Positions 8,379 through 15,813 of a stretch of DNA of 64,000 nucleotides are shown here, one piece after another; within the stretch, counting starts at the first letter, position 1; every line of letters starts with the position of its first letter. The notes below the pieces were generated by a model. That model ran no database searches. It was not told the DNA's origin and saw only the letters and a program-made list of their open reading frames with translations. The position numbers were made by a program, and so were the translations under genes. Source of the DNA: Chitinophagaceae bacterium (GTDB taxonomy: Bacteria; Bacteroidota; Bacteroidia; Chitinophagales; Chitinophagaceae). The stretch covers positions 181,828 to 245,827 of the forward strand of contig JADBXP010000004.1 in assembly GCA_020403455.1 (NCBI GenBank), read 5' to 3'.

Positions 8379-9251
8379 TCAAGTACTATACCGCAGACTG
8401 AAAACCAGTCCTACTGCAATAGCAGCGATTAAGAGCGAGTCAAACCGATCGAGAAATCCTCCATGACCCGGCATGATCTGTCCGCTGTCTTTCACGCCGG
8501 CCATGCGCTTGAGCTTACTTTCCAGCAAGTCGCCCCAGGTTCCCGCCAGTGCTGTCAGACAAGACAAGATTACAACTGAAATGCGGGGTAAATCAAAAAA
8601 ATGCGTGGCAATAAATGTGACGGCCAGAACGGCTAAAACAAATCCACCCAAAGTTCCTTCGAGTGTTTTTTTGGGCGAGACGGAAGAAAGAGGAGTTTTA
8701 CCTATCAGAGAGCCAACCAGATAGGCCATTGTATCGTTCACCCAAATGGTGGCAATAACAAGCAGGGGCATGGTGATATCCGGTTGAGCCGGAAACACCC
8801 TGTGACGGATATTGCCGAACATCAACATCATACAGTAGGAAGCCAACGAAATATAAAGAAATCCGCAGAAGGCGTATAACGGAAACCGATAACTATTGCT
8901 TTTGTTTCTCAGCACCTCATTCGTCATGAACAACAGCAAAAATGCCACTAAAATGTATTGACCCAAATCAGGCAAGACCAATTCACCTATTTGCAAGGAG
9001 TCCTGGCCTCCGGTCAACAGCAATCCAAAGCCAGCCAGTTGAATGCTGTTGTGATGAATGCTATTCATTTGCGCATAACTCGGATCTATCTTCAACAGCA
9101 ATTGTTTGTATTCGTACCAACATCCAAAATGAATAACAGTGAACAACAATAAATAACTCCATTGATTCCAAAGCAAGCCTGTCAGCATGATTACTACAAA
9201 GAAAACAGCAGTAATGGCGCGGGTTTTTAAAACGGCAACTTGTAAAGGCAT
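8379..9251 (-). CDS. cdsA: Phosphatidate cytidylyltransferase
   Basis: Integral membrane enzyme that makes CDP-diacylglycerol from phosphatidate and CTP, feeding phospholipid synthesis. The 290-residue sequence has about eight hydrophobic segments and the CdsA signature: SPKKTLEGTLGG near residue 195 and then the C-terminal block KRMAGVKDSGQIMPGHGG followed by LDRFDSL, with the Asp and His residues that bind Mg-CTP. Its position directly before psd and after the DUF2007 gene forms a membrane-lipid gene group. The start ATG at 9251 is the only reasonable one, 17 bases after the preceding stop. Confidence 0.93.
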   Translation of the reverse strand: MPLQVAVLKTRAITAVFFVVIMLTGLLWNQWSYLLLFTVIHFGCWYEYKQLLLKIDPSYAQMNSIHHNSIQLAGFGLLLTGGQDSLQIGELVLPDLGQYILVAFLLLFMTNEVLRNKSNSYRFPLYAFCGFLYISLASYCMMLMFGNIRHRVFPAQPDITMPLLVIATIWVNDTMAYLVGSLIGKTPLSSVSPKKTLEGTLGGFVLAVLAVTFIATHFFDLPRISVVILSCLTALAGTWGDLLESKLKRMAGVKDSGQIMPGHGGFLDRFDSLLIAAIAVGLVFSLRYST

Positions 9252-9268
9252 ACGTTACAGGATCTTTA

Positions 9269-9475
9269 TCAGTTCAATCGATTTCCTTCAATTATAAGTT
9301 CGGCAGCCGGCAACATTTTCAGGAGAACATAAATTTCGGCAGTACCCAGCAAGTAGGCACTGTCTTGCTTATTCAACAATTGCACCGGCAATCCATTTTC
9401 TTCCAATAAGCCCTTCAAAATAGAGGCTTCTGCAAGATTTTGTGTTTCATATACCCGTACCCATTGTTCAGACAT
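9269..9475 (-). CDS. DUF2007-type small protein
   Basis: A 68-residue protein if begun at the ATG at 9475 (MSEQWVRVYETQ); another ATG at 9484 would add three residues. The sequence EASILKGLLEENGLPVQLLNKQDS is the typical beta-alpha-beta pattern of the DUF2007 'putative signal transducing protein' family, a PII-like small fold. It overlaps the 3' end of the CPBP protease gene by 8 bases, indicating translational coupling, and precedes cdsA by 17 bases. Role unknown; context points to membrane-lipid or envelope regulation, as inference. Confidence 0.75.
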   Translation of the reverse strand: MSEQWVRVYETQNLAEASILKGLLEENGLPVQLLNKQDSAYLLGTAEIYVLLKMLPAAELIIEGNRLN

Positions 9476-10409
9476 TTTGCTCATTGTTGAGTTGAAACAA
9501 TTCGGGTGATTCCTTCCAATAAGGGCTGCTGGCTTTAATAAAAAGTCGGAATAAGAAAACAATCGCTACAAAAGATACCAAACCCAAAACCCAGGGAACT
9601 TTTTCGTTGATTACTTCAGAAGCAGGTTTGCCATTTCGGCCTGCCCAAAACAAGGCAACAACTATCAATGCATTGTTGACGAAATGAAATAAAATTGACA
9701 ACCAGATGTTCCTTCCATAATAGTAAACCAGTCCCAACAAAACGCCCAGCGCTACTCGAGAAATAAAGCCATAAATGGAAAAATGTATGGCACTGAAGAG
9801 CACAGAAGTTATCAAAATACCCCAAAACGGACTTCGGGTGATTCCCATGAATATGGGCTGAAGGCCGGCGCGGAACAAGAGTTCTTCCAGGATTGCAGGT
9901 GCAACTGCCACAGTTAAAAGTGCCAGGATAAAATCAATGATACGGGGCATATGCGCCATAGCCATCACCGTTTTCTCATAGCTTTCCTCTAATTCTTTTG
10001 CTTTCTGCTGCCAGTCTTTGGGCATGGGAAGGAGTTGGTTGAGCTCTGCCAATGCCCCGGAAAGTCCGATAGAGGCCAGTGCAATCAATATTACCCATCC
10101 AATCTGTAGCAAGTTCAAAGAGGAGTTAAATCCCAAGCGGCGCAATGGCTGATTGCCCAGTATTTTGGCAAAAATGAGTGGGGGAAGGCCGAAGGAAAGA
10201 ATGGAGACAATTGTATTCAGCACTCTTGACAAGTTGGCATTTTCCGCCTTCGTCATCACATTGGCCAGTTGATCCATGGGTACATGAAAAAAGATCTGCC
10301 CCAACATTACCATAGCGGCACCGCTGACCATGAAACAAATTCCCGTAATGGCCAGTAACAGGGAGAGCTGGGTAGGGTAGCGCTGGAATAAAGGATTGGA
10401 AGGCATCAT
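9468..10409 (-). CDS. CPBP family intramembrane metalloprotease
   Basis: A 313-residue polytopic membrane protein of the CAAX protease/bacteriocin-processing (CPBP, Abi) family. The catalytic motifs are visible: EELLFRAGLQ (EExxxR) near residue 185, FSAIHFSIYG (FxxxH) near residue 220 and HFVNNALIV (HxxxN) near residue 260. Around eight hydrophobic segments are predicted. CPBP proteins serve in bacteriocin self-immunity, peptide maturation or as scaffolds; here it heads a run with DUF2007, cdsA and psd. Two start codons occur in tandem (10409 and 10406). The start region faces the divergent dusB promoter. Confidence 0.88.
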   Translation of the reverse strand: MMPSNPLFQRYPTQLSLLLAITGICFMVSGAAMVMLGQIFFHVPMDQLANVMTKAENANLSRVLNTIVSILSFGLPPLIFAKILGNQPLRRLGFNSSLNLLQIGWVILIALASIGLSGALAELNQLLPMPKDWQQKAKELEESYEKTVMAMAHMPRIIDFILALLTVAVAPAILEELLFRAGLQPIFMGITRSPFWGILITSVLFSAIHFSIYGFISRVALGVLLGLVYYYGRNIWLSILFHFVNNALIVVALFWAGRNGKPASEVINEKVPWVLGLVSFVAIVFLFRLFIKASSPYWKESPELFQLNNEQNV

Positions 10410-10428
10410 AGGTTAATCGCCGGAATTG

Positions 10429-10436
10429 TACCTTTG
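10429..10436 (+). promoter_or_regulatory. -7 box of dusB
   Basis: TACCTTTG followed by C exactly matches the TAnnTTTG consensus, 53 bases upstream of the dusB start and 20 bases from the divergent CPBP start. No clear -33 TTG is at the expected distance. Confidence 0.5.
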
Positions 10437-10488
10437 CAAATCTGGCTGAAAGATAAGAATGTTTTTTCAGCCGGCCCGATTAACATAG

Positions 10489-11526
10489 ATGGTAAAAATC
10501 GACTCCATACAATTACCCGATTTTCCTTTGTTGCTGGCACCAATGGAAGATGTGAGTGACCCGCCCTTCCGTGCTGTTTGCAAAGACAATGGTGCCGACC
10601 TCATGTACACAGAATTTATCAGCAGCGAGGGATTGATACGCAATGCCATCAAAAGCCGGCAGAAGCTCGACATATTCGAGGAAGAGCGGCCTGTAGGCAT
10701 CCAGATTTTTGGGGGAGATGAGGAAGCCATGGCCTTGAGTGCGGCCATTGTTGAAACGGTTCATCCCGATTTGCTCGATATCAATTTTGGTTGTCCGGTC
10801 AAGAAGGTGGTTACCAAGGGGGCAGGGGCTGGGGTATTGAAAGACCTCGATCTAATGGTATCACTCACCCGGGCAGTGGTCAACAGCACGAAGTTGCCTG
10901 TAACGGTAAAGACACGCCTTGGTTGGGATGAACAAAGCAAGAACATTGAAGAAGTTGCCGAGCGCCTGCAGGATGTAGGCATCAAAGCATTGGCAATTCA
11001 TGGCAGAACGCGTGCGCAGATGTACAAGGGTGAGGCAGACTGGACGCTGATTGCCAAAGTAAAGAACAATCCCCGCATACACATTCCCATTTTTGGTAAC
11101 GGGGATATTGATAGTCCGCAAAAAGCTGCCGAGTATAAAAACCGGTATGGGGTAGATGGCATTATGATCGGAAGGGCAGCGATCGGATACCCCTGGATAT
11201 TTCGGGAGATCAAACATTATCTGCAAACCGGAGAGTTATTGGCACCTCCTACTTTAGAAGAGCGGATAGAGGTTTGCCGCAAGCACTTGCGCAAGTCGCT
11301 GGAGTGGAAGGGGCCCATGGTGGGTATTTTTGAGATGAGGAGGCATTATGCCAATTACCTGAAGGGATTACCCAACATCAAAGAGTTTCGCCAAAAGCTG
11401 GTTACATTAATGACGGAGGAAGAAATTGTAGAGGTGTTGAAGGAAGTACACAAGACTTATGAAGGCTATACTTTTGAAAGAGCGCCCATTGAGCTGATCA
11501 ATTACCACGAGAAATGTCCGGTATAG
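10489..11526 (+). CDS. dusB: tRNA-dihydrouridine synthase (DusB type)
   Basis: FMN-dependent enzyme that reduces uridines in the tRNA D-loop. The 345-residue protein has the family order: LLLAPMEDVSDPPFR at the N-terminus, INFGCPVKKV with the catalytic cysteine near residue 105, TVKTRLGWDE, AIHGRTRAQMYKGEADW, FGNGDI and GRAAIGYPWIF for FMN phosphate binding, and a helical C-terminal tRNA-binding domain. The length is normal. It is transcribed alone; the following gene array is convergent, with only 42 bases between stops. An ortholog of E. coli DusB is the best fit, but Dus subfamily cannot be fixed by eye. Confidence 0.93.
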   Translation: MVKIDSIQLPDFPLLLAPMEDVSDPPFRAVCKDNGADLMYTEFISSEGLIRNAIKSRQKLDIFEEERPVGIQIFGGDEEAMALSAAIVETVHPDLLDINFGCPVKKVVTKGAGAGVLKDLDLMVSLTRAVVNSTKLPVTVKTRLGWDEQSKNIEEVAERLQDVGIKALAIHGRTRAQMYKGEADWTLIAKVKNNPRIHIPIFGNGDIDSPQKAAEYKNRYGVDGIMIGRAAIGYPWIFREIKHYLQTGELLAPPTLEERIEVCRKHLRKSLEWKGPMVGIFEMRRHYANYLKGLPNIKEFRQKLVTLMTEEEIVEVLKEVHKTYEGYTFERAPIELINYHEKCPV

Positions 11527-11568
11527 CTGTTTCCTTTGGTAATTAGTCAAGTACAATTGTTCCCTAAG

Positions 11569-12354
11569 CTATTTTTTCAATTCAGGGAATTCTTCCCGCA
11601 GGAGTTTCATTGTATTAGAAGCTGCTTTTCTATAATCGAGAATGGTTGCGTTTCTCATACCGCGCAAAAGCAATAATAATTGACCTCCAATATTTGCTGC
11701 TTTATCTCTATTAATACTTGTCGTATTCTTGAGATATGGACGAGCAGTTTTAACCTGTTGATTAGTCAGGAAAGCATCCGTAACACTCAATTTTCCATCC
11801 AGTGTAAACTCATTGAGCCAGTCATAGTTTAAATGCTCAATACAAAAAGGTCGCAAGTAGTGAGTAATATAGTCCATTTCCCTTTCGTTTCGTAATTTGA
11901 CAAAACTGATGCTGGATGAAAGATGGCTAATGGTATTTTGCAGTTGCTGATTTTTAAAGTACCTGCGACTCCCGGAGTTTTGCAGCTGATTAATGATTCC
12001 TTCACTGGGTTCAAAAAGTACACGTGATGACAAGCTTATATAGGCGAAGGACATGTAACGCATAGCTGTATCAGCTTCTCTGCTATAGTCAGCCGTGGTA
12101 AAATAATGTATCAAGTACTTAGTACATTGTTCTTTTTTATAGCGCATCTCCATGATTTTATCCAGTCGAACGGAATCTTCGACCAACTCCTCATAAAAAC
12201 TCTTAGCCAGCTCTTTGGCCCGATCATTTTCAATCTTATGCTCCAGCATGTATTCTGCTAAGAACCCACAGAATACAGCCAGGAACAACATAAAAAACTC
12301 CCAGAAATACTCTTTCCATTTCTTGGGGTGGTGGGTGTGGTGGTGGACTTCCAT
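11569..12354 (-). CDS. Tandem-array membrane-anchored protein, copy 1 (most divergent)
   Basis: A 261-residue member of a four-gene paralogous array. Residues 1-34 are nearly identical to the other copies: a histidine-rich head (MEVHHHTHHPKK) followed by a single transmembrane segment (residues ~16-34). After residue 36 it departs from the others: it has EHKIENDRAKELAKSF where the rest have EHY.E.QREKKYI, and the internal motif is shifted four residues (INQLQNSGSRRYF near 121-133 in place of QL+.SGN.RLI). The rest is predicted helical. Function is unknown. It is the last gene of the array on its strand, 251 bases from the previous copy, and may have its own promoter. Confidence 0.75.
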   Translation of the reverse strand: MEVHHHTHHPKKWKEYFWEFFMLFLAVFCGFLAEYMLEHKIENDRAKELAKSFYEELVEDSVRLDKIMEMRYKKEQCTKYLIHYFTTADYSREADTAMRYMSFAYISLSSRVLFEPSEGIINQLQNSGSRRYFKNQQLQNTISHLSSSISFVKLRNEREMDYITHYLRPFCIEHLNYDWLNEFTLDGKLSVTDAFLTNQQVKTARPYLKNTTSINRDKAANIGGQLLLLLRGMRNATILDYRKAASNTMKLLREEFPELKK

Positions 12355-12605
12355 GGTTTCTGAATTTTGATGAGTTTGGTTTATGGTGGAATATGTAGTA
12401 GCAGAAGACTGGTCAGGGCTGGCCTCTTCAGATTTAGATACCGAGTTTTCAGAAGTTTGTTATCTTGTATTTTCTTCCATAGAGTATAATCATTATTGGT
12501 ATGATGGAGTACTTTGAAGTTTTACAACACAATTATACTATTTCGAAGCAAATCTACAGTCAGCTGGGTTAACTTGTTGGATACCGATGGTGCTGTACCT
12601 CTCCG

Positions 12606-13340
12606 CTAATCGATTTTATATTTACGCCTAATCTCTTTTTGCAGGTCCGTACAAAGGCTCATTACTTTCTTGGATAGGGTGAGATTCCGTAGTGAACCTC
12701 CCTTGAGAAATTGCAATTGAATAATCAAGCCGTTAATCGTATTTTCATTTGCCGTTATTAAGGAAGGATTGTCTGTTGGTTTGTTAATATTGTTTTTCGC
12801 ATCCAGCATCCGGTAAAACACTTTTCCATCAAAAATCTTTTCCAGCGTTTCTCTGTACTTGGTATTTTGTTCATCCCAAAGAGAAAGCGTGGCTGTAAAT
12901 TCTCTCATTTGATTTTCAAATGAACCAATTTGATTTACCAGGCTTGTATGCTCTATTAACCTGTAATTTCCTGAATATTTTAACTGTAAAATTGACGCAT
13001 CTGAAGGAAAAAAATTGGGAGCTCTTACCAGTATTCTGGCAAAGTAATACAAATCATTCCCTTTTGATGAAAGTTCGTTACTTACCAATAGCTGAAGCAG
13101 TGTATCTATTCTTTCTATCCGCCGCTGCACATCAATACTGTATTTATGCAGATTTGCAGAGTCTTTAGATAAGTCTTGCATTAAATGGGTTATATATTTC
13201 TTTTCCCGTTGGCTTTCAATGTAGTGCTCTAGTTGAAGCTCTGCTAGAAACCCGCAAAAAACCGCCAGGAACAACATAAAAAACTCCCAGAAATATTCTC
13301 TCCATTTCTTCGGGTGGTGCGTGTGGTGATGGACTTCCAT
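12606..13340 (-). CDS. Tandem-array membrane-anchored protein, copy 2
   Basis: A 244-residue paralog if begun at the ATG at 13340, which gives the same MEVHHHTHHPKK head as its neighbours; an upstream in-frame ATG would run into the 3' end of copy 3 and lacks support. It has one membrane segment (~16-34), then EHYIESQREKKYI, a helical region and the conserved ILQLKYSGNYRLIE at about residues 117-130. Downstream helices are divergent. The start lies 4 bases after the stop of copy 3, so the two are co-transcribed. Orientation is likely N-in with the bulk periplasmic, or the reverse; charges do not decide clearly. Confidence 0.75.
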   Translation of the reverse strand: MEVHHHTHHPKKWREYFWEFFMLFLAVFCGFLAELQLEHYIESQREKKYITHLMQDLSKDSANLHKYSIDVQRRIERIDTLLQLLVSNELSSKGNDLYYFARILVRAPNFFPSDASILQLKYSGNYRLIEHTSLVNQIGSFENQMREFTATLSLWDEQNTKYRETLEKIFDGKVFYRMLDAKNNINKPTDNPSLITANENTINGLIIQLQFLKGGSLRNLTLSKKVMSLCTDLQKEIRRKYKID

Positions 13341-13344
13341 ATAC

Positions 13345-14136
13345 TTATTTAATGGTTGTTTGGTTAGCCTGTTTAAGTTTATACTCATCCTCAATCATTC
13401 GAATGAGTTTAAGTCCGTCTTTCTCCAGTTCCATTAAAGCCCACCGATATAGCCGTGCAGATAAAGAAACATTGATCCTCAAATTGGAAAATTTTTTAAA
13501 AACCAGTGGGTCTTTAGAGAGAAAGCGCGTATTCGTTGAAAAATATTTGCTGGGTTCAAGTATGAAAGGGTTCAATATGAAATCTGTCGAACTCTTTATT
13601 TTGGCAGAATCAATTTGCCACTGATCAAAGATCTGAACACCCAATTCACGGATCATATCCACCCGCTGCTCAACCCGGTTAGATATGGTCTTTATAGCTT
13701 GCTGCCAGGTCCAATATTGATCGATTTGCTTAGTTATACCAACAGATTTAATAAGTCTTAGATTTCCTGAGTTTCTTAATTGTGTGATGGTCTGATCTGT
13801 CAAAAGTGGGGTCAATAATGGATTATAATCGTCGTATAATCGATAAGCTATAGGCGCTTTTTCTTGGTAATCCGGCTGATTCAGCAAGGTAGTCAACGAA
13901 TCATATCCCCGAAACTGACGTTCTGTTCTTAAGAGCTCACCGTGAATCCATGTGATGTCTTCATATATATCAGACACCAGGTCTGCCATATATTTTCTCT
14001 CCCGCTGGTGCTCCACATAATGCTCCACCTGTATCTCTGCTAGAAACCCGCAAAATACAGCCAGGAACAACATAAAAAACTCCCAGAAATACTCTTTCCA
14101 TTTCTTCGGGTGGTGCGTGTGGTGGTGAACTTCCAT
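13345..14136 (-). CDS. Tandem-array membrane-anchored protein, copy 3
   Basis: A 263-residue paralog with the constant head, one transmembrane helix (~16-34), then VEHYVEHQRERKYM. The conserved block TITQLRNSGNLRLIK falls at residues ~116-130, the same position as in copies 2 and 4. The region after it is helical, with many aromatic and basic residues, and shows little identity to the other copies. It is 75 bases after copy 4 and 4 bases before copy 2. The QL-x-x-G-N-x-R-L-I motif resembles that in other single-helix Bacteroidota proteins of unknown function (for example those labelled DUF6090); this is a resemblance only. Confidence 0.75.
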   Translation of the reverse strand: MEVHHHTHHPKKWKEYFWEFFMLFLAVFCGFLAEIQVEHYVEHQRERKYMADLVSDIYEDITWIHGELLRTERQFRGYDSLTTLLNQPDYQEKAPIAYRLYDDYNPLLTPLLTDQTITQLRNSGNLRLIKSVGITKQIDQYWTWQQAIKTISNRVEQRVDMIRELGVQIFDQWQIDSAKIKSSTDFILNPFILEPSKYFSTNTRFLSKDPLVFKKFSNLRINVSLSARLYRWALMELEKDGLKLIRMIEDEYKLKQANQTTIK

Positions 14137-14211
14137 AAATTATTAATGTGTCTATTAGTAAGGTAGAAATCAGCTGTAGATTAATGCTTTATTCATGAAA
14201 CAGACAAGAAA

Positions 14212-14961
14212 TTATTCAATGCTATAATCCCTTTTTATCATGCTAATCATACTAACTGCCTGCCGTTGCTGCCTTTTAATAACCTTTATACGAAGCATAG
14301 TATTTTGACGCAATTCATACAGTGTATTATAATACTGAAATAAAGCCTTCTCCTCGCCCGGCTTAAAAAGAATCACCTCGGGCTCCCTATTGATTGCTGC
14401 GGCAAAAGCAGTATCATTTTTCAATAAATAATAAAACTTTGAAGATAAAAACTGATTTCTGAGCGACCGCAGTTGCGGGAAAATATTATTGGTATAAAAT
14501 TGCTCCACATCCTTCAAGCCATAAATAATTGAAGCATCATATTCAATCAATGTATCTGCAATGTCTTTTTTACGAATTAAACGAAAATTTCCGCCATTCT
14601 TCAATTGACTGATGGTTCGATCGTGATAAAAAAAAGTGTTGTTATAGGTTAAATTATTTGATAGTCTATAAATCAATGCATGATTCATCAATTGCGAGGG
14701 CTTTTCCAATTCAGCCCTCAGCGTATCAACCATTTGTATTGCCTCTTGCCAGTCAGGTAAATCGTTGTCAAAGTCATCTAAATCTCTTTGCAGATCTTCC
14801 AACAATGTATAAATATACTTTTTCTCCCGCTGGTGTTCAATGTAATGTTCCACTTGAATCTCTGCCAAAAACCCACAGAAGACGGCCAGGAACAACATAA
14901 AAAACTCCCAGAAATACTCTTTCCATTTCTTCGGGTGGTGGGTGTGGTGGTGGACTTCCAT
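14212..14961 (-). CDS. Tandem-array membrane-anchored protein, copy 4 (first in transcription order)
   Basis: A 249-residue paralog and the first gene of the array on the minus strand. It has the histidine-rich head, a single transmembrane segment (~16-34), VEHYIEHQREKKYI, and TISQLKNGGNFRLIRK at ~116-131, followed by a long helical part. No enzyme motif is visible. The 172-base gap upstream contains no convincing exact -7 box, though TACCTTTT lies about 20 bases before the start. A membrane-tethered helical sensor or scaffold is conceivable, but no function is claimed. Confidence 0.75.
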   Translation of the reverse strand: MEVHHHTHHPKKWKEYFWEFFMLFLAVFCGFLAEIQVEHYIEHQREKKYIYTLLEDLQRDLDDFDNDLPDWQEAIQMVDTLRAELEKPSQLMNHALIYRLSNNLTYNNTFFYHDRTISQLKNGGNFRLIRKKDIADTLIEYDASIIYGLKDVEQFYTNNIFPQLRSLRNQFLSSKFYYLLKNDTAFAAAINREPEVILFKPGEEKALFQYYNTLYELRQNTMLRIKVIKRQQRQAVSMISMIKRDYSIE

Positions 14962-15133
14962 AAAAAAAGTACTGTTTTTAAAAAGGTATTAATCGATAGA
15001 AAATTCATCCTTTATTGAAAATGGGATAATGCCCCTGACTGATAATATATGACACAAAATAATACTATTCTACCGAAAATACCGGAGTACATGTATTAAC
15101 AAAATCAAATCTTCAACTGAATGAAAAAAATGG

Positions 15134-15787
15134 CTATTGTAGCGCCGCCTGGAACTCGGGAGACAAAGGCTGCACCTGCGGAGCAAAATAATGCGTTAGT
15201 ACGCCTTCCTTATTGATCAGGTATTTACTGAAATTCCATACAGGTGCCCGCTTACACCAGCCATTCTGTGCAGTATCACTCAACCACCTGAATACAGGAT
15301 GCTGCTCCGGGCCTTTCACCACACTTACCTTAGACATGAGTGGAAAGGTCACTCCGTAATTGATCTTGCAAAACTGCTCTATCTCCGCATCCCCCTTTTT
15401 TTCCTGCTGCTTGAAATCATTGGCCGGAAAAGCCAGTATCACCAAATCTTTGTGCTGTTGATGAATTGACTCCAACTCCTCATACTGGGGCGTATACCCA
15501 CAATCGCTGGCAGTATTCACAATCAACACCTGCTTGCCCTGGAATGCACTGAAATCAACCAGTTCACCCTTGTTGTTCTTCGCCTGCAAAGAATAAAAAG
15601 AAACAAGCGGCTGCTGTTGAGTTGTATTGGTCTGCTGAAACGATGGTTTCTTGAACCACTTGTCCTTCAATACAAACAAGGGATAAATGGCTCTCACCAC
15701 CGACTGCTTCCAGCTCATGTTCTTCCGCTTCACCAGCAAAAGAAAAATAACCAGCAACAAAACTATTATTCCAACTTTTTTGAGCAT
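15134..15787 (-). CDS. Membrane-anchored glutathione peroxidase-family thiol peroxidase
   Basis: A 217-residue protein with an N-terminal hydrophobic segment (residues 4-20) followed by a basic stretch, so it is probably anchored in the inner membrane. The GPx fold starts near residue 62 (FYSLQAKNNKGELVDFSAF), with the peroxidatic cysteine in NTASDCGYTPQYEEL, then FPANDFKQQE and WNFSKYLINKEG, which supplies the Trp-Asn pair of the active site. The cysteine often present in the FPCNQF block is alanine here, so the resolving thiol, if used, must be elsewhere (for example in EQFCKINYG). It follows the aldehyde dehydrogenase gene by 26 bases and is likely co-transcribed. Confidence 0.88.
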   Translation of the reverse strand: MLKKVGIIVLLLVIFLLLVKRKNMSWKQSVVRAIYPLFVLKDKWFKKPSFQQTNTTQQQPLVSFYSLQAKNNKGELVDFSAFQGKQVLIVNTASDCGYTPQYEELESIHQQHKDLVILAFPANDFKQQEKKGDAEIEQFCKINYGVTFPLMSKVSVVKGPEQHPVFRWLSDTAQNGWCKRAPVWNFSKYLINKEGVLTHYFAPQVQPLSPEFQAALQ

Positions 15788-15813
15788 CTGACTGAATTAA
15801 TAATGGAACGATA

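Larger units (their letters stand above)
12278..14961 (-). repeat. Four direct repeats of the conserved 5' gene segment
   Basis: The first ~100 bases of each array gene form direct repeats at 12254-12354, 13240-13340, 14036-14136 and 14861-14961. A 32-base core covering codons 16-26 (Tyr to Ala) is identical in all four: 12278-12309, 13264-13295, 14060-14091 and 14885-14916. Synonymous differences occur on both sides of the core, but none inside it. Confidence 0.85.

Noticed and set aside
8314..8382. Longer psd start (TTG) overlapping cdsA
   Set aside because: Would add residues absent from the family and place the -7 box inside the coding part; the ATG at 8313 gives the usual MTIHREG beginning.
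12440..12480. Short ATG frames in the 251-base gap between array copies 1 and 2
   Set aside because: Only a few codons long (for example MEENTR) with no conserved feature, so not reported as genes.
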